Assembly: GCA_963922205.1 (NCBI GenBank)
Contig: CAWUHX010000233.1
Location: 186,001-250,000 of the forward strand
Source: Romanomermis culicivorax
Lineage: Eukaryota > Nematoda > Enoplea > Mermithida > Mermithidae
Direction: 5' to 3'
DNA: 64,000 bases
Of the stretch, positions 11,533 through 23,180 are shown piece by piece. Each line of letters begins with the position of its first letter. Within the stretch, counting starts at the first letter, position 1. A program made the translations under genes and the position numbers. A model generated the notes under the pieces. The model was given only the letters and a program-made list of their open reading frames with translations. It had not been told where the DNA came from and did no database searches.

Positions 11533-12066
11533 CTAGCGGTACAAAAGTTGGTCTTCGACGAAGAAAATTGGTGGATGTTTGACCGCATTGTCGGTGTGGA
11601 GGGTGTCGATGATTTTTGAGATGGTTGGATCCGCGGCTTGGGCTTTTAAGACCTCTTCGTGAGCAGCAATTGTTATGGCTTTGGCTGGGGGCGGTCCATA
11701 GTCGGGGGTCGCTGGCATTAATTTGGAGAATGTGGGTTGACTGATGGTCTTTTTTGTCATTGCATGGGTGATGGCGTTGATTTCGGCGTCGACTTCCATG
11801 GGCGGTGAGGCCACTGCTGGGAGTGGTTCCGGTACCGTTAGGTCGGTGGCTGTAGTTGCGCCAGCAGGGTGAAAATGTTTATGGAAAATCTTGGCGGTCA
11901 AATTTTCGGTGTTCGGAATTGGCGTTTTGTCGCGGTCATCTTTCCTGGACAAGAAATCGGCACAAGCGTTGTCTTTACCTTTAATGTATTCTACTTTGTA
12001 GTCGTAGTCTTGGAGGCTGATCGCAAAGCGTTGAAGGCGCGAGTTTTGGTGTTTTTCATCTTTGAG
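11533..12066 (-). pseudogene. pol segment between RNase H and integrase
   Basis: In frame with both neighbours and bounded by two amber codons (12067-12069 upstream, 11533-11535 downstream). It contains the end of RNase H, with [19 protein letters not shown] typical of Ty3/gypsy pol, then a linker leading to the integrase zinc finger. It is the tail of the same polyprotein, not a separate gene. Confidence 0.75.
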
Positions 12067-13875
12067 CTATTCGAGCGGCTTGTGGTCGGTGCAAACAATA
12101 ACTTTTTGGCCGTACACATAGTGGCGGTACATCTGGAAGCCGTAGACAATGGCCAAGCATTCACGCTCAGTCGTACTGTAGCGGGTTTCGGCATCGGTGA
12201 GTACGCAACTATTGTAGGGGACGACCCATTGATCGTTTCCATTTTCTTGATACAAGATTGCTCCAATGGCGGTCGTACTGGCGTCAGTTTGGATGACAAA
12301 TTGGGCTTTACCATCGTAGACCGGGTAGCCGAGGAAAGGCGATGATGTGAGGGCTGCTTTGATACCTTCAAACGCGGCGTAATGTTCGTCCATGGCGATA
12401 TATTGGGCGTCTTTTTGTAGAAGTCCGTACAAAGGACTGGACAAGGTCGCCAAGTTTGGGATAAAGCGTTTGCACCATTGGACTAAACCTAGAAAACTTT
12501 GCATACCTTTTTTGGTCCTTGGGAATTCATATTCGGCGATCGCTTTGACTTTCTCGGGATCGGCAGCGATTCCGCGGGTGCTAAAAAGATGTCCCGGGAA
12601 TTTGACTTGCGGCGGCAGGAATTCGCACTTGTCTGGCCGAAGCGTGAGGTTGGCTGCGCGGAGGGCATCGAAAATGATTTGTAAATGCTCCAAATGTTCT
12701 TCAAACGAATTCGAGAAAATGATGATATCATCGATATAAACGAGGCAAATCTTCCAAATATATGGTTGGAGAATTCTTCCCATTAGACGTTGAAATTCGG
12801 CGGGCGTGTTCTTCAAGCCAAACGGCAAAACTTTGAATTGAAACAAACCTTCTTGGCAGATGAAGGTTGTTTTATCGGGGGAGTCGGCGTCAAGGGGTAC
12901 CTGCCAGTACCCTGCTTTGAGATCCAACGTAGTGAAGAATTTTGCTTGTCCCATCGCGTCCAAATAGCCGTCAATGTGCGGGATCGGAAATTTATCCCTT
13001 GGCATGACATCGTTTATTCCGCGGTAGTCAACAACAGGTCTCCAAGAGCCGTCTTTTTTCTTTACCAAGAACAGCGGTGTGGCCCAGGGCGAGCGGGATG
13101 GTTTGATAAAATCGTTGTTGAGCATTTCTTGAATATGGCGACGTACAATCCGTCTTTGCTCCATCGCGCCACAGTAATAATTGCGAGATACGGGCTTTGC
13201 AGTGCCGGTGTCGATGCTGACTGTTAGTTCGCTAGTGATTGTTGGTGTGTCGCCGGGCAGGCTAAAGACGTCTCGGTTTTGTCGAAGCATTTTGCGGGCT
13301 TTTGCCTTTTGCGCGGCGGAGACGTAAGTTTTTTCGGTCATCTTGTTTAGGGTGAACTCCAGCTTTTGTTGCGTGGTGTGACCAGGGAACGATTTATTGA
13401 GTGCGGCCGGCTCGTGGTCCGTTAAATCGCGGTCGGCGGCAGCGGTTGCTATCTGGCAATCGGCGTAGGTTTCGGAGTACTCTAGCGTGTGTTTTGCCAT
13501 CGCAATGAGTTGATTTGGGCGGAGTTTGATGCTATTTGGCGTATTGTTGATGAAAAGTAGCGGGCAATGACCGTTGGTGATGTTGACAACTGCGGTTTCA
13601 ACTGGAAGTTCTGCAGCTACCTTGTTAGTGGCGAGGGGTTGTACAATTACGTCGGGAACGGTCGCCGATGTTGTGGGGAAAACGGTACTTTTGACCCATT
13701 GTTGGCAGTGTGGCGAAATCAAAATGGAAGCTTGGGCGACGAGAAAAATTGGTTCGGCAAGCTCGGTAACCTCCAGCTGCCGAGGGGGGGGGTTGGTGTG
13801 GATTAGGTTGAGCCTGCCGTATCGGTTGTTCAGCTTCGATCTCTTCGGGCTGGCTGAAAATATCAGATTTATCAT
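12067..13875 (-). pseudogene. Retrotransposon reverse transcriptase / RNase H
   Basis: RNA-dependent DNA polymerase of a Ty3/gypsy element. Visible motifs are [20 protein letters not shown], the [13 protein letters not shown] block and the active site YIDD at 12727-12738. RNase H begins at FVIQTDAS and continues through [10 protein letters not shown] to CTDHKPLE, where an amber codon cuts it. The first ~30 codons are shadow. Real upstream coding is in the frame of the protease ORF, and the two are separated by one extra base in a G9 run (13784-13792). The upstream frame also has a TGA at 13889-13891. Next to that stop lies an intron-like GTGAGTAAGT...ATTTTCAG stretch of about 39 bases, but the frame reads on through it, so nonsense mutation is the simpler view. 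Confidence 0.9.
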
Positions 13876-13888
13876 CGTAGAAACTTAC

Positions 13889-14940
13889 TCACTCTTCCTC
13901 GGGGATTTCTTCTAAAACATTGCCATTGGCGGCATTTAGGAACAATTCCATTCGAGGGCGGACCGAGGCGATTACTTTGAGATTACTTTGTTTTACGTCT
14001 TGTATTTCTATGTAATTATCTTTGAAATTCAAAATGGCGTGGATATCTGGGTGCACGAGAAAATCGGTGCCGATGATACATTGGTCGTTTCCATCGTCGT
14101 CGAGGATCACGCATTTGATCATGTGCTCTCCGAACGCGGATTCCATTGTAACGACTACTGAGCCGTGAGCATTGACAACAGCGCCATAGGCGACTTTGAT
14201 TTTTCCACATATCGGGAGTTGGAGCGATTGCTTGTCGAACGCGCATTTGACTAATCCTGAGGACAAAACGGAGCATTGGGCACCGGTGTCGATGAGCGCC
14301 TGTGCTTTAACGGCTCGGATCTTGATAGGAATTTGGAAGGCTCTCGTAGAGGTGTATTTGGGAACAAAAGATTTAGAGGACGGCGTGAGATTATCAATTT
14401 GACAAACGGACGATCGGATATGGCATGGGTCTTGAAAAGCGCGGCCCGTTGCGTTCCAACAGACTATGCCGGGGCTGACAATCGGTGCGGTGGAAGCGAT
14501 TTCTTTGGACGGAATGACCATATTGGCCGCGGAAGTCGATTGATTATTAGTGCGTGCTTCTAGAGCAGGCGTCGACGCGGAATTGGGGGGTGGTAGCGTG
14601 GGTAGGGCTAGTTGTAACTCTGAGGATTGGGAACTGGCGCGCGATGAATCTGTAGGTGTTGTAAGGTATGGAGCCGGTACGGCGTTGTAGTGAATATGTT
14701 GTTCCCATGGCGCCCGAAATTGTTGATTCGGATAGACGGCGTTGGTGTTCTGAACAAAATCATTTGGGTGCTGTATAGAATTACCTTCATAAAAATGGTT
14801 TCGCGCGCCGCGGGCGTAGTTTGTGCCTTGTTGGGGTGGTCCTCCGTGGCGGGGTCTCCAATCGCGTTGGCCACGGATATCGTTCGAACTGGTTCGAAAA
14901 TCGGCTTGCCGTGAATGGGCGGCGTAGGATGGGCGATTTG
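13889..14940 (-). pseudogene. Retrotransposon aspartic protease and linker
   Basis: Processes the Gag-Pol polyprotein. The active-site motif is LIDTGAQCSVL (near 14270-14290), followed by VVNAHGSVVV and the second characteristic loop CIIGTDFL. Upstream is a low-complexity Asn/Gln/Pro-rich linker. The open frame extends to 15169, overlapping the gag stop as ATGA, but its first ~70 codons appear out of the true frame. Ends at TGA 13889-13891 after a glutamate-rich stretch. Confidence 0.8.
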
Positions 14941-14967
14941 TTACTGTTGAGCGTTTTGCCGCTTGAG

Positions 14968-15018
14968 CCAGACACAATCTTCGGTGTTGTGGGTGCAGGA
15001 TTTGTGAGCATCGCACCA
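14968..15018 (-). pseudogene. Gag zinc knuckle, out of frame with both neighbours
   Basis: In the third frame the minus strand reads [17 protein letters not shown], a Cys/His knuckle of the C-x3-H-x4-H-x4-C type seen at the end of Ty3/gypsy Gag. It is in neither the gag frame ending at 15166 nor the protease frame. At least two small indels therefore separate gag, knuckle and protease. Confidence 0.6.
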
Positions 15019-15165
15019 AAGACCTGTAGGCTGCTTTGTGCGCGCGCGGTCTCGGCTGGCGGATCAATCGAAACGATTTGCGTATGGCTCTTGGTTTTGA
15101 GATTGATGGCGCGGACTTTGTTGTCTGTTGAGAGGTAACGTTTCCTCTGGACGTTGTCGTGATTT

Positions 15166-17100
15166 TCATTCTTCATAGTCGCGATCGTATCTCTGGATCA
15201 ATTGTTCTAAAAGCATCTCCGTGCACGGTGGCTGTGGCAGTGGTGGTTCTATCGCTTGCGGTTGGAAAGAGACGAATTTAGCGAGCAGTGGCACCGAATT
15301 TTGGGGCCTGCGATCCGTAGAGGGAGAGCGCTCGCGGTAGTGGTTTTGAGGGCGGTCCATGCTGCGGGGGTGTTCAAAACGGCGGTCAAAAGGCTGCGAA
15401 GACTTCGGTGGTTGTACTTCTGGATCGGCTTGTTTCACGAGGATAGGTCTTTCCCGGGTTCCAATTTCGGCTTTGGTTGCGTTGAGGACACTACGGGCTT
15501 TAGCTACGGCATTGGCCAATTGTTGGACATTCGTGAAGCCTTTCGCTTGTTTGCCAATTGTTAGTTGATAGAAAACAGGGATTTTTGTCAAAAAGGTGTC
15601 AATTACTTGTTTGTGCCGGAAGGTTTGGTCTTCATGCTGATACAGTAATTGTACATAAGTCATTACCTTACTCAAGAACGCGGCGGATTCCTCTCCAACT
15701 TCCGGGGTGATTGACGTGAGCTCGTGTTTGAGAGTCATTTGATTGCAATCCGGGGCTAGTTGGAACATGAGCAAATTTTTGGCGTCTTCGTACCAAGTCA
15801 TATCTTGGATCATGTCGCTCGGCGTATCGCGGGTGAGTCGGCGTAGTGTGCTCATCTTTACATGGTTGGAGGCGTTGTAGCCGAACTCGTTTTCCAAGCG
15901 GATGAAGAAGCGTAGCAGACGTTTATTTGTCGCGGCGCTGTTGATAATCAATGGGTGCATGTTGTCGACAATTGTTTTGATGCAGCTATCTTCTTCACGA
16001 TGAGATGTGAGCGGCATATCGTACCGAGGTTGCGGGTGGTCATAATAATCGTCCAGTGGGTAGTCTGAGAAACCGAAATGGTTTGCCGCGGACGGTTGGC
16101 GTCTTTGAAGCGCGGAACGGTGTAATTCTTCGTCGGCGCGTGCAGTGCGGGAAAATTCGTTATTGTACAGGGTATCTGTCGACGGTGCTTTAGGTTTGAC
16201 TTGATTTGGTAGTCGGCCAAAGACTTGAGGCGGTTCAGTTTCACGGAGAGTTTCGTTTGGGATATAAATATCTCTCGTTTCCTCGCCGTGAAACCGTGAG
16301 GACACCGGCGGGGGTCTTGGTGTGGGTGGATTGCGCGCGGTAGTTGCGGCGGCGGTTGTAGAAATCAACTGTTGCATTTGCTCTGTGAGGGCGGTGAAGC
16401 CCGCGTTTGTGGCTTTTGTTTGTTCTTGGATTTCGCGTTGGACGTGTAATTGCTGCGCTTGAAATTGGTCAGAAACTGCGCCGATGATTTGATCAATTGT
16501 TTGTACTGTAGGAACATTGTTGGTTATGCGTGCGGCGGCGGTGCTAAGCTGGTCCAGCGCGTCGCGTGCTTCAATTCGAAAATTTTGAACTTCATTGGCG
16601 TTTGCGATTGCTATACTGCTGCGGTGATTGCTTGCTGAAGCGCGGGTGGCGGTTGGGGCCTGCGGTGGATCAATATTGACAAAAGATTCAGAAGAATCGG
16701 TTCTGGCAACGGTGTGATCGTTGCTATTTCTGGCTGCGGTGCTTGGCGGCGGTATTTGTGGTACGACCGGTGGGTTAGGGCAATTTACGGCGGCGATGAG
16801 AGGATTTTGACTTAGCGACAGCGGTGGTTGAGAATTGATTGTCGCCGCGGCTGGGGGAATGAGCGGTACTTGCGGTTGTGTTGTCCTGTCCAGCGCAGGA
16901 GTACTGAAAGTAGATAAGGGCGGATTATGGGGCGGAAGGCTTACCGTGGGTACCACTGTTGATTGCACAATATTTGACGGTCGCGGCAGTAACATTTGAT
17001 CAAAACTCAGGGCGTGGCGTGCGGCTGTGGCGGCGTTAGGGGAACTAGATCGGGACGGAATACGTGTGAGGTCCGGCTGTGTATGACTTACTTTTGGCAT
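15166..17100 (-). pseudogene. Retrotransposon Gag (capsid) ORF
   Basis: Forms the virus-like particle. The likely start is the ATG at 17098-17100 (MPKVSH), where Gag-like composition begins; the frame is open to 17208, but that part overlaps the CCCGATGG repeat. Residues fall into a Pro/Ser/Thr-rich N-terminal half, then a capsid-like helical region ([15 protein letters not shown], then NQMTLKHEL and [16 protein letters not shown]), as in Ty3/gypsy Gag. It terminates at TGA overlapping ATG of the next ORF. The codons after ATG-CCA-AAA form GTAAGT, a strong splice-donor sequence. Confidence 0.75.
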
Positions 17101-17940
17101 CTTTTTTCGCAGGGTATAATAACCTCTTTGGTAACCTTGGGCGCAACTTTTAATTTTTTGCCCAACCTTACTCCCGATGGTCAGACCCTGAAAGCTTTCC
17201 ATTTTCAAAAAACCCAGGCAATTCTGTTCTGGGATATTACTCAGCTGGTTCCTTATGGTCGAAATGTGTGTTGTTATAGCTCAATCCCGATGACCAGACG
17301 CTAAAATATTTTCAAATTGCACGGGAAATAAAGGCACCACAGTCTACTCCCGATGGTGATACCCCAGAGAAAAGTTCGCGAAATTCATTGTTGATTTTGT
17401 GCTCTGAAATATCTAGTCCCGATGACCAAACCCTCAAGCATTTGTGAATTTCAATAAAAACTATAGCGCTACGCTTCATTCCCAATGGTCAGACCCTGGA
17501 ATTTTCTCGTTGAAATGTTATACAAAACTGAGGCGTAGTACCCTAATAGTCGAGCCGCGAAGTTTATGACGTTTCTGAAAAATTAAAATTCTAGGGTTTG
17601 ACCGTCGGGAGTTAAACCTAATCTATGAAATCCTGGGAATCGGCGTGTAAAATTCATTGGATCAAAAAATAAGGGCGCGGGACTCCACTCCCGATGACTA
17701 GACCCTGGAATTTCGGCGGGAAATGCCTCGTTGACCTGCTAAGAAAAATGAGACTTGAGACTATAGTAACTCCAATAATCGAGGGCAAAGTTTTCTGACG
17801 GTTCTGGAAATTGGCAATTCTAGGGTCTGACCATCGGGAGTGTATATATTTCTATAAAATCTATGGCATTGCCCTGGAAAATTCACCTTGAATTGAAGTC
17901 CCACTCCCGATGGTCGGTTCCTGAATTTTTGAAATTTACT
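17101..17940. repeat. CCCGATGG repeat cluster 1 (mixed orientation)
   Basis: At least nine occurrences of a core close to CTCCCGATGGTCAGACCCTG, near 17169, 17285, 17346, 17417, 17480, 17600 (inverted), 17687, 17825 (inverted) and 17903, with irregular AT-rich spacers. The same core forms a more regular tandem array at 38440-39290. It abuts the start of the retrotransposon gag. Confidence 0.75.
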
Positions 17941-18320
17941 CCGGATTTTAGCCTGTTTTACTTTAGTTTTATTGATGATCAAGTTACAATTTTTGCATAC
18001 GCGTGCTTAACACTGTACGTATTTTACTGTAATCGTTGGTTTTTTTTCTCCCCCGCAAAAATCTCATTGAAAAAAGTCTTCTATAAATGTGTGTGTTTTT
18101 GTCCCTTAAATTCGGTTTACTGTATATTTATTTTGGCGAAAAGTTATTACTGTAATGTAGCTTATTTCCCCAATTTTTGTGTGAATTTGTTGTTGTGTCG
18201 TTCTTACTGTATATGTGGAAAGATCAAAAAATTAAAATTCGATTCATTAATGAAATAGTTTTATATTTTTGTTTTATTTTATTTTTTCTTTTCGTTGAAA
18301 AGTAAAATATGTGCGCTTGA
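17940..18320. other. AT-rich interval, no gene seen
   Basis: T-rich plus strand with several TTACTGTA motifs. Open frames are hydrophobic and composition-driven. Confidence 0.4.
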
Positions 18321-18610
18321 GGTTGATGATCAAGAAGTTTATTACTGTAGTTTTAGGAATGACCTGTTTTAGTGAAGCATCAGGAAGAGCTTCTTACTGT
18401 AATTTCAAAAATTGCTCTTTTTGCTATAGTTTCAGTACTGACCGGTTTTACTGTAGTTTCAGAAATGATCTTACTATAGATTCGCAAGAGACCCTGTACT
18501 GTCAGTCCAGAACTGACACTCTAATTGGACTTCCAGGAATGACTTTTTTCTAAGGTTTCAGAAATACACTCTAGTCTGCATATCTGTAGTTTTGGTAATA
18601 ACTGTTCCTA
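18320..18610. repeat. Degenerate ACTGTAG-TTTCAGAAATGAC repeats, cluster 1
   Basis: Successive imperfect units of roughly 30-40 bases of the form TTACTGTAGTTTCAGAAATGAC. The same motif returns at 22590-23180 and 24050-24110. Confidence 0.6.
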
Positions 18611-18639
18611 CTGTAATGTGGATAACACACAAAAAGGAC

Positions 18640-19180
18640 AAGGAGAGCCATGTCCCATAGAAAGGGGCCACGGGCCTGACGCTGACGTGTTGGATTCCTG
18701 CCCACCAAACCTGGTGAGTAATAGCTATAGAAGAAACTATAGGTATTGTGCAGGTGCTCTGTTGCTTAATTACTGCAGGTGAAGATAAACGCCACCCGGA
18801 TAGGGGTGAACATTGGTTCACTCAACGTGGATGATGGACATGGTCATTGGTTGGATTACCTGGACATTGGGACCCAGGTTGCAAACCAAAACATCACTCT
18901 TCACCGGGCCTCAGGGAGGGGTGTTGCTGATAAATGAGTGGGAACCAGGGAGAGGAACCCACTCAGGGGAGAGTACCCTTATCTAACCTAAATCTACCCT
19001 GGAATTTACCTGGTCCAGCAGGGGAAAAACGGCTACAGCAAGATCAGGTATGGACGGGTCACAACAGACAGCTGGGTATGACGGGGATCAGCTAACATAA
19101 AGCCAGGGTTGATGTGGAGGACTGCTACAGCTAAGAGGGAGGGCACTAGCTTGAGCTATGACCAATAACCAACGTAAGAT
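18640..19180 (+). repeat. Divergent family E repeat fragment
   Basis: Shares the architecture of the other family E copies (ACCAAAACATCACTC-like, AGGGGAGAGTACCC and related blocks) but with many differences. No coding. Confidence 0.4.
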
Positions 19181-20668
19181 AGTGTCACACTAGCTGAAAA
19201 GTGGGGCCATGTCACATTGATGGAAAACCCATGCCATTGTCACGTGCCGACAAATTTTGCCCAATTTCATGTGATTCACACCATGTTTTTACTTTATGTT
19301 TTTCGCCACTTTTTGTTTTACAGTTACTTATTCGAATTTTGCGTTTCGTTCATTATATTTTTACATGCATTCTGTGTGTACTTTTTGTGTTTTGTTCCTC
19401 TTTCATTTTGTTCTTTCATTTCCATTACATTTTGTTATTTTTCTGTTGCACACGTAGACTACTGTATGTAACCCGTTAGTTAGAATTTCCCCCAAAGATA
19501 AGCTCTACAAGCTCATGGCCATAATTTGAGCATTACGTGCACCTCTTATCAATAAAAACTATCGACCTTTTGCAATGCGAAACGACTAGTTTGGACATTC
19601 TCTCTAAATGACGTTCATATGTTTAGCATGAAAAGTGAAACTCACCCCAATGCTTAACGTATTCAAATTCGAAAATGTCTATGTGTCCATAGGCATCTTC
19701 TGCAGCAATTTCTTCTGTAGAAGTTAGCTTGGGTGTGGTTAGGTCCACCCAAGGCATACTGTAGGTCTACAGGGCCCTTTAAAAGAGTCTGTTTCATTAG
19801 TTTTGTACTCATTTTTGGGCCTCAATCGTTTTCCCTTGCGTTTATCTTACATCACTGCATCCCCCGATTTATATCTTATTAATTTACATATATATTGTGT
19901 CCAGTGCCGATATTTTAATGAATTTGCATATTACTTGGTGCCCTCTACTGTGTTACCTTACCATATCTCATGCCTAGGAGTTACCCCATCGCCCTTAGCT
20001 CAGGAATCACTCCTCGCTCCCCTCATCATGGAAGGTTTTGCGTCACTCGCCGACCCGCGTACAGTACACACCTGCACCAAACTCGAATCTGATCTCCGTC
20101 ACCCATTCCCATCATCCCCTGATCCATGAACCCTTGACCCCATCGCCCCGCCCCCAGTCATAGTTGAAAAGAGGACTAGGTGAGTCTTCTCAGGGGTTAT
20201 TGTTGTTGAGGGTATATTTGTGGGAACCCTTCCCCAAGTTGGTTTCCCTTTGAGAGTTCCCTCAGTTAGAGTAGCCCTTGAACCCTTTGGGTTAGGGCCA
20301 AAAAGAGGATTTAGGTTTACAATGGGGTCCCCTACAATAAGCCATTCCACGAATGGCATTGTCCTTCATTCTCATTAAATGGGACTAGGAATTGCCACCC
20401 CTGACCTGGCGGCATTGTCCATTACTCTGCAGCAGAACCCAAGGACAGTACCGAGGTACCCCATAGGTTTTCCTATAGGCAGTACCAGCTGGGTTATGTT
20501 CCCAAACTGAATACCAACTTGAGCCACCTAACGGGGTCACAGCATGTCACTCACAGTGACATAGCCATATTTTTATAAATATGGCATGAATTTTTCCCAT
20601 CAATGTGATTGGCCACAAATCTAATTAATGTGACATGGCTCCCAGTTTTCAGTTAATGTGACACCATA
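19181..20668 (-). repeat. Family E repeat, copy 2, near full length
   Basis: Both ends carry GTGTCACA followed by a GCCATGTCACATT block in inverted orientation, giving imperfect terminal inverted repeats of about 40 bases. The interior matches copy 1 and copy 4 in reverse complement, including the CTTCTGCAG hairpin near 19690-19720. No transposase frame. I could not define a clean target-site duplication. Confidence 0.65.
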
Positions 20669-20684
20669 TTAATAGAAAAATGGG

Positions 20685-21870
20685 GCCATGTCACAGTGAG
20701 TGACATGCTGTGACCCCATGGGGTGGCCCGCTTCTTTTACCTCGGGAACCTAACCTGGCAAGTCCTGGCTATAGGAAGACCTATAGGACACTCTGGCGCT
20801 GTCCTGGGGTTGCTTCTGTAGAGTAATGGATGATGCCGCCAGGTTATATGTGGCAATGCCTGTCTGATTCAGTAAGAAAGATGGACAAGGTCACCTGAGA
20901 AATGACCCAATTTGGGGACCCGATTGTAAATCACAAGATCCCCTTTGTAGCCCTATCCGGAGCGGAACAAGAGCCCTTATAATTGAGGGAAAAACTCAGG
21001 GGAAAGCCAACTTAGAAAAGGGTTCCTCAAAATATACCCACAACAAAAATACCCCATGAGAAGACTGCTTCTCAAATGATTCAACGAAGGGATACAGGGT
21101 CCCTAGATTGACAGTTTCGGTTGATAAACAGATGGGCTGTTTGAACTCTGTTCTTCAACTGGTAAATGCTGGAGGCCGGGTGCGACTCTCTTTATTCCAC
21201 ATGTACATGGGTGGTGATCTGGCACAAGGTAGGCGATAGACAAGTTCATGCAATGAGCAGTGAATGCGATGTGGAATAAAATATTCAAATTTATTGAAAA
21301 AGTAAGGCGGCGGACACACGAGCTACAAAATAAAATGGATGCAGGGGTAAACCCAAGAATGAGCGAAAAACTAAAGAAAGAGTTCCTCTTAAGGACCTGT
21401 TTAACTCACAGTATGGCCTGGGTGGAGCTCACGACGCCCAAGCTAACTTCTGCAGAGGAAAACGGTGCAGAAGATGCTTATGGTCACATAGACATATTCC
21501 TAGCTCAAGTACGTTTAGCACTGAGGCCAACGTTAGTGCCTATGCTAAGCATACAAGCATATTTAGAAAAAACTTTGTAACTAGTCGTTTTGCATGGCAA
21601 AGGGGATGCTAGTTTTACTGATAAGAGGCCCATAGAATGCACCAAATATAGCCACGAGCTCATGGAGCTCACTTGGGAGAAGTTTTTAGCCAAAGGGCCT
21701 ACTGTAGCCCATGTGTGAAAGAAAACAAAAACAAACAAAATACAACAAAACGGAATGGAAAAATGCATGTAAAAATAATGAACGAAATGAAATGAAAGTA
21801 AGTGATTGCAAAATAAAAAGTGACAAAAAACGTAAGTATCAGCATGATGAGAATCACATGGAGCAACACA
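20685..21870 (+). repeat. Family E repeat, copy 3
   Basis: Faces copy 2 head to head. Starts with GGGGCCATGTCACAGTGAGTGACATGCTGTGACCCC and contains the AACTTCTGCAG...TGCAGAAG hairpin near 21438-21470 and the GCTAGTTTTACTGATAAGAGG block. Confidence 0.65.
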
Positions 21871-22560
21871 CCATTATATACACTTGAATGTCTACAGTAA
21901 GCTTGGAGTGGAGTTGATGATGCCCAGACCAATGCCTGCAAAGGTGTCTTTGCAGGGCAGGGCCTGTGTGCACATAGGCACTTGCCCAGTTCGAATAGGC
22001 TCAGCACTAAGGCCAACTCAGTGCCTGTGCAAAACATATGAACATCTTTAGCAGAAATTCCTACAGCTAATCATTCGCATCAGTGAGAGTAATGCTCGAT
22101 TTGTTGACTCAAAGGTATGTGATGCAATGAAAATAGCTGTGATCAAGAAGTGCTCTTTGAGGAACTCAGGCAAAATATAATGCAGATGATGGCGTAAGGT
22201 GCTTCAACTTCATCGAGGGTCCATAGTTTCGAGATACCAATTTGGTGGAACAAACTTGGTATTTATGCTAGTGGGAGATATGAGTGTCAGTAGCTCCTGA
22301 GTACAGTAGGACGTGTTGACTACAGTAATCATGAACACATCTTGCTGAGGAAGAAGGCCGAGGCCAAAAATAGTTGGTGCTGGTGTTCCTTAGGCAAGAA
22401 GAAGCCAGAGCCCATGCATTCCTGTAGAGATGCAGGAAAAGAAATCTGGAAGGACATTGACTCTGTTTGCTAATGTCATTTGTCAAGTACGGAAATAGTC
22501 ACAAATAGATGCAAACACAAAAGTGTGCAAATACAATAATAGATGATTATACTGCGTGAG
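21870..22560. other. Unassigned interval
   Basis: Contains a second weak echo of family E (GGAGTTGATGATGCCCAGACCAATGCC-like near 21910). No convincing gene. Confidence 0.35.
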
Positions 22561-22589
22561 ATTAAAGGTATACTGTGATTTCACACGAG

Positions 22590-23180
22590 CCCTCATCCAT
22601 GACATTACTGTAGTTTCACAAATGACTCCTTTTACCACATTCCTAAAAATGACTGCTTTACCTCTAGTTCCAGGAATGACTTTTAACTATAGTTTTCTAA
22701 ATAAATTTGTCCACAATATTTTAATAAATGCTAGTTCCAGAAATGACTGTATTTACTCTGGTTTCAGAAATGAAATCCCTCAAACTAATATTTACTTTAG
22801 TTTCACAAGAGGCACTTTTTACTGCAGTATTTACTTCAGTTCCAGAAATGGAACTTTTCACAGTGGTTTTCACTTTAAATGCAAAAATAGCAGTTTTACT
22901 GCAGTTTTTGTTGCAGTTCTGCAAATGACCTGCTTCATTGTAATATTTACTATAGTCCAGAAATGACCCTTTTACCATAGTTTCTACTGTAGTTCACAAA
23001 TGATTTTTTTCACTGTAGTATTTACTTCAGTTCCAGAAATAGCATTTTTTACTACATTTTTTTGCTATATCCCAGAAATGACCCTTTTACTGTAGTTTCT
23101 ACAGTAGTTCAGAAATGATCTTTTTCACCATAGTATTTACTTCACTTCCAGAAATAGAATTTTTTACTGTAGTTGTGTAA
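22590..23180. repeat. Degenerate ACTGTAG-TTTCAGAAATGAC repeats, cluster 2
   Basis: More than a dozen imperfect units mixing TTTACTGTAGT and TTCAGAAATGAC, the same family as 18320-18610. The open frames across it merely reflect the repeat. Confidence 0.65.

Larger units (their letters stand above)
5500..17208 (-). mobile_element. Degraded Ty3/gypsy-type LTR retrotransposon with an additional 3' ORF
   Basis: On the minus strand the order is gag-like ORF, zinc knuckle, aspartic protease, reverse transcriptase, RNase H, integrase, then a further long coding region of unknown type, a purine tract and an AATAAA-containing tail. RT upstream of RNase H upstream of integrase is the Metaviridae order. 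The element is clearly more GC-rich than its surroundings. It is disrupted by in-frame stops (13889, 12067, 11533, 10593, 6380) and by frameshifts (within about 14.9-15.2 kb; at a G9 run 13784-13792; near 10800; between 9450 and 9310; at a G7 run 8412-8418; near 6635). No second copy of the tail sequence was found upstream of gag, so the 5' LTR seems absent. Confidence 0.9.

Noticed and set aside
13852-13891. Possible 39-base intron in pol (GTGAGT...ATTTTCAG)
   Set aside because: Sequence reads in frame through it except for one TGA, and removing it does not cure the G9 frameshift; a nonsense mutation is simpler.
14608-14874. Open frame overlapping the protease linker
   Set aside because: Shadow frame; the protease frame is continuous here and has the expected linker composition.
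17110-17160. Primer binding site resembling TGCGCCCAAGG near the gag start
   Set aside because: Lacks the TGG start complementary to a tRNA CCA end and no 5' LTR lies beside it.
19803-20129. 108-codon plus-strand open frame
   Set aside because: Lies within the family E repeat and is not preserved in the other copies.
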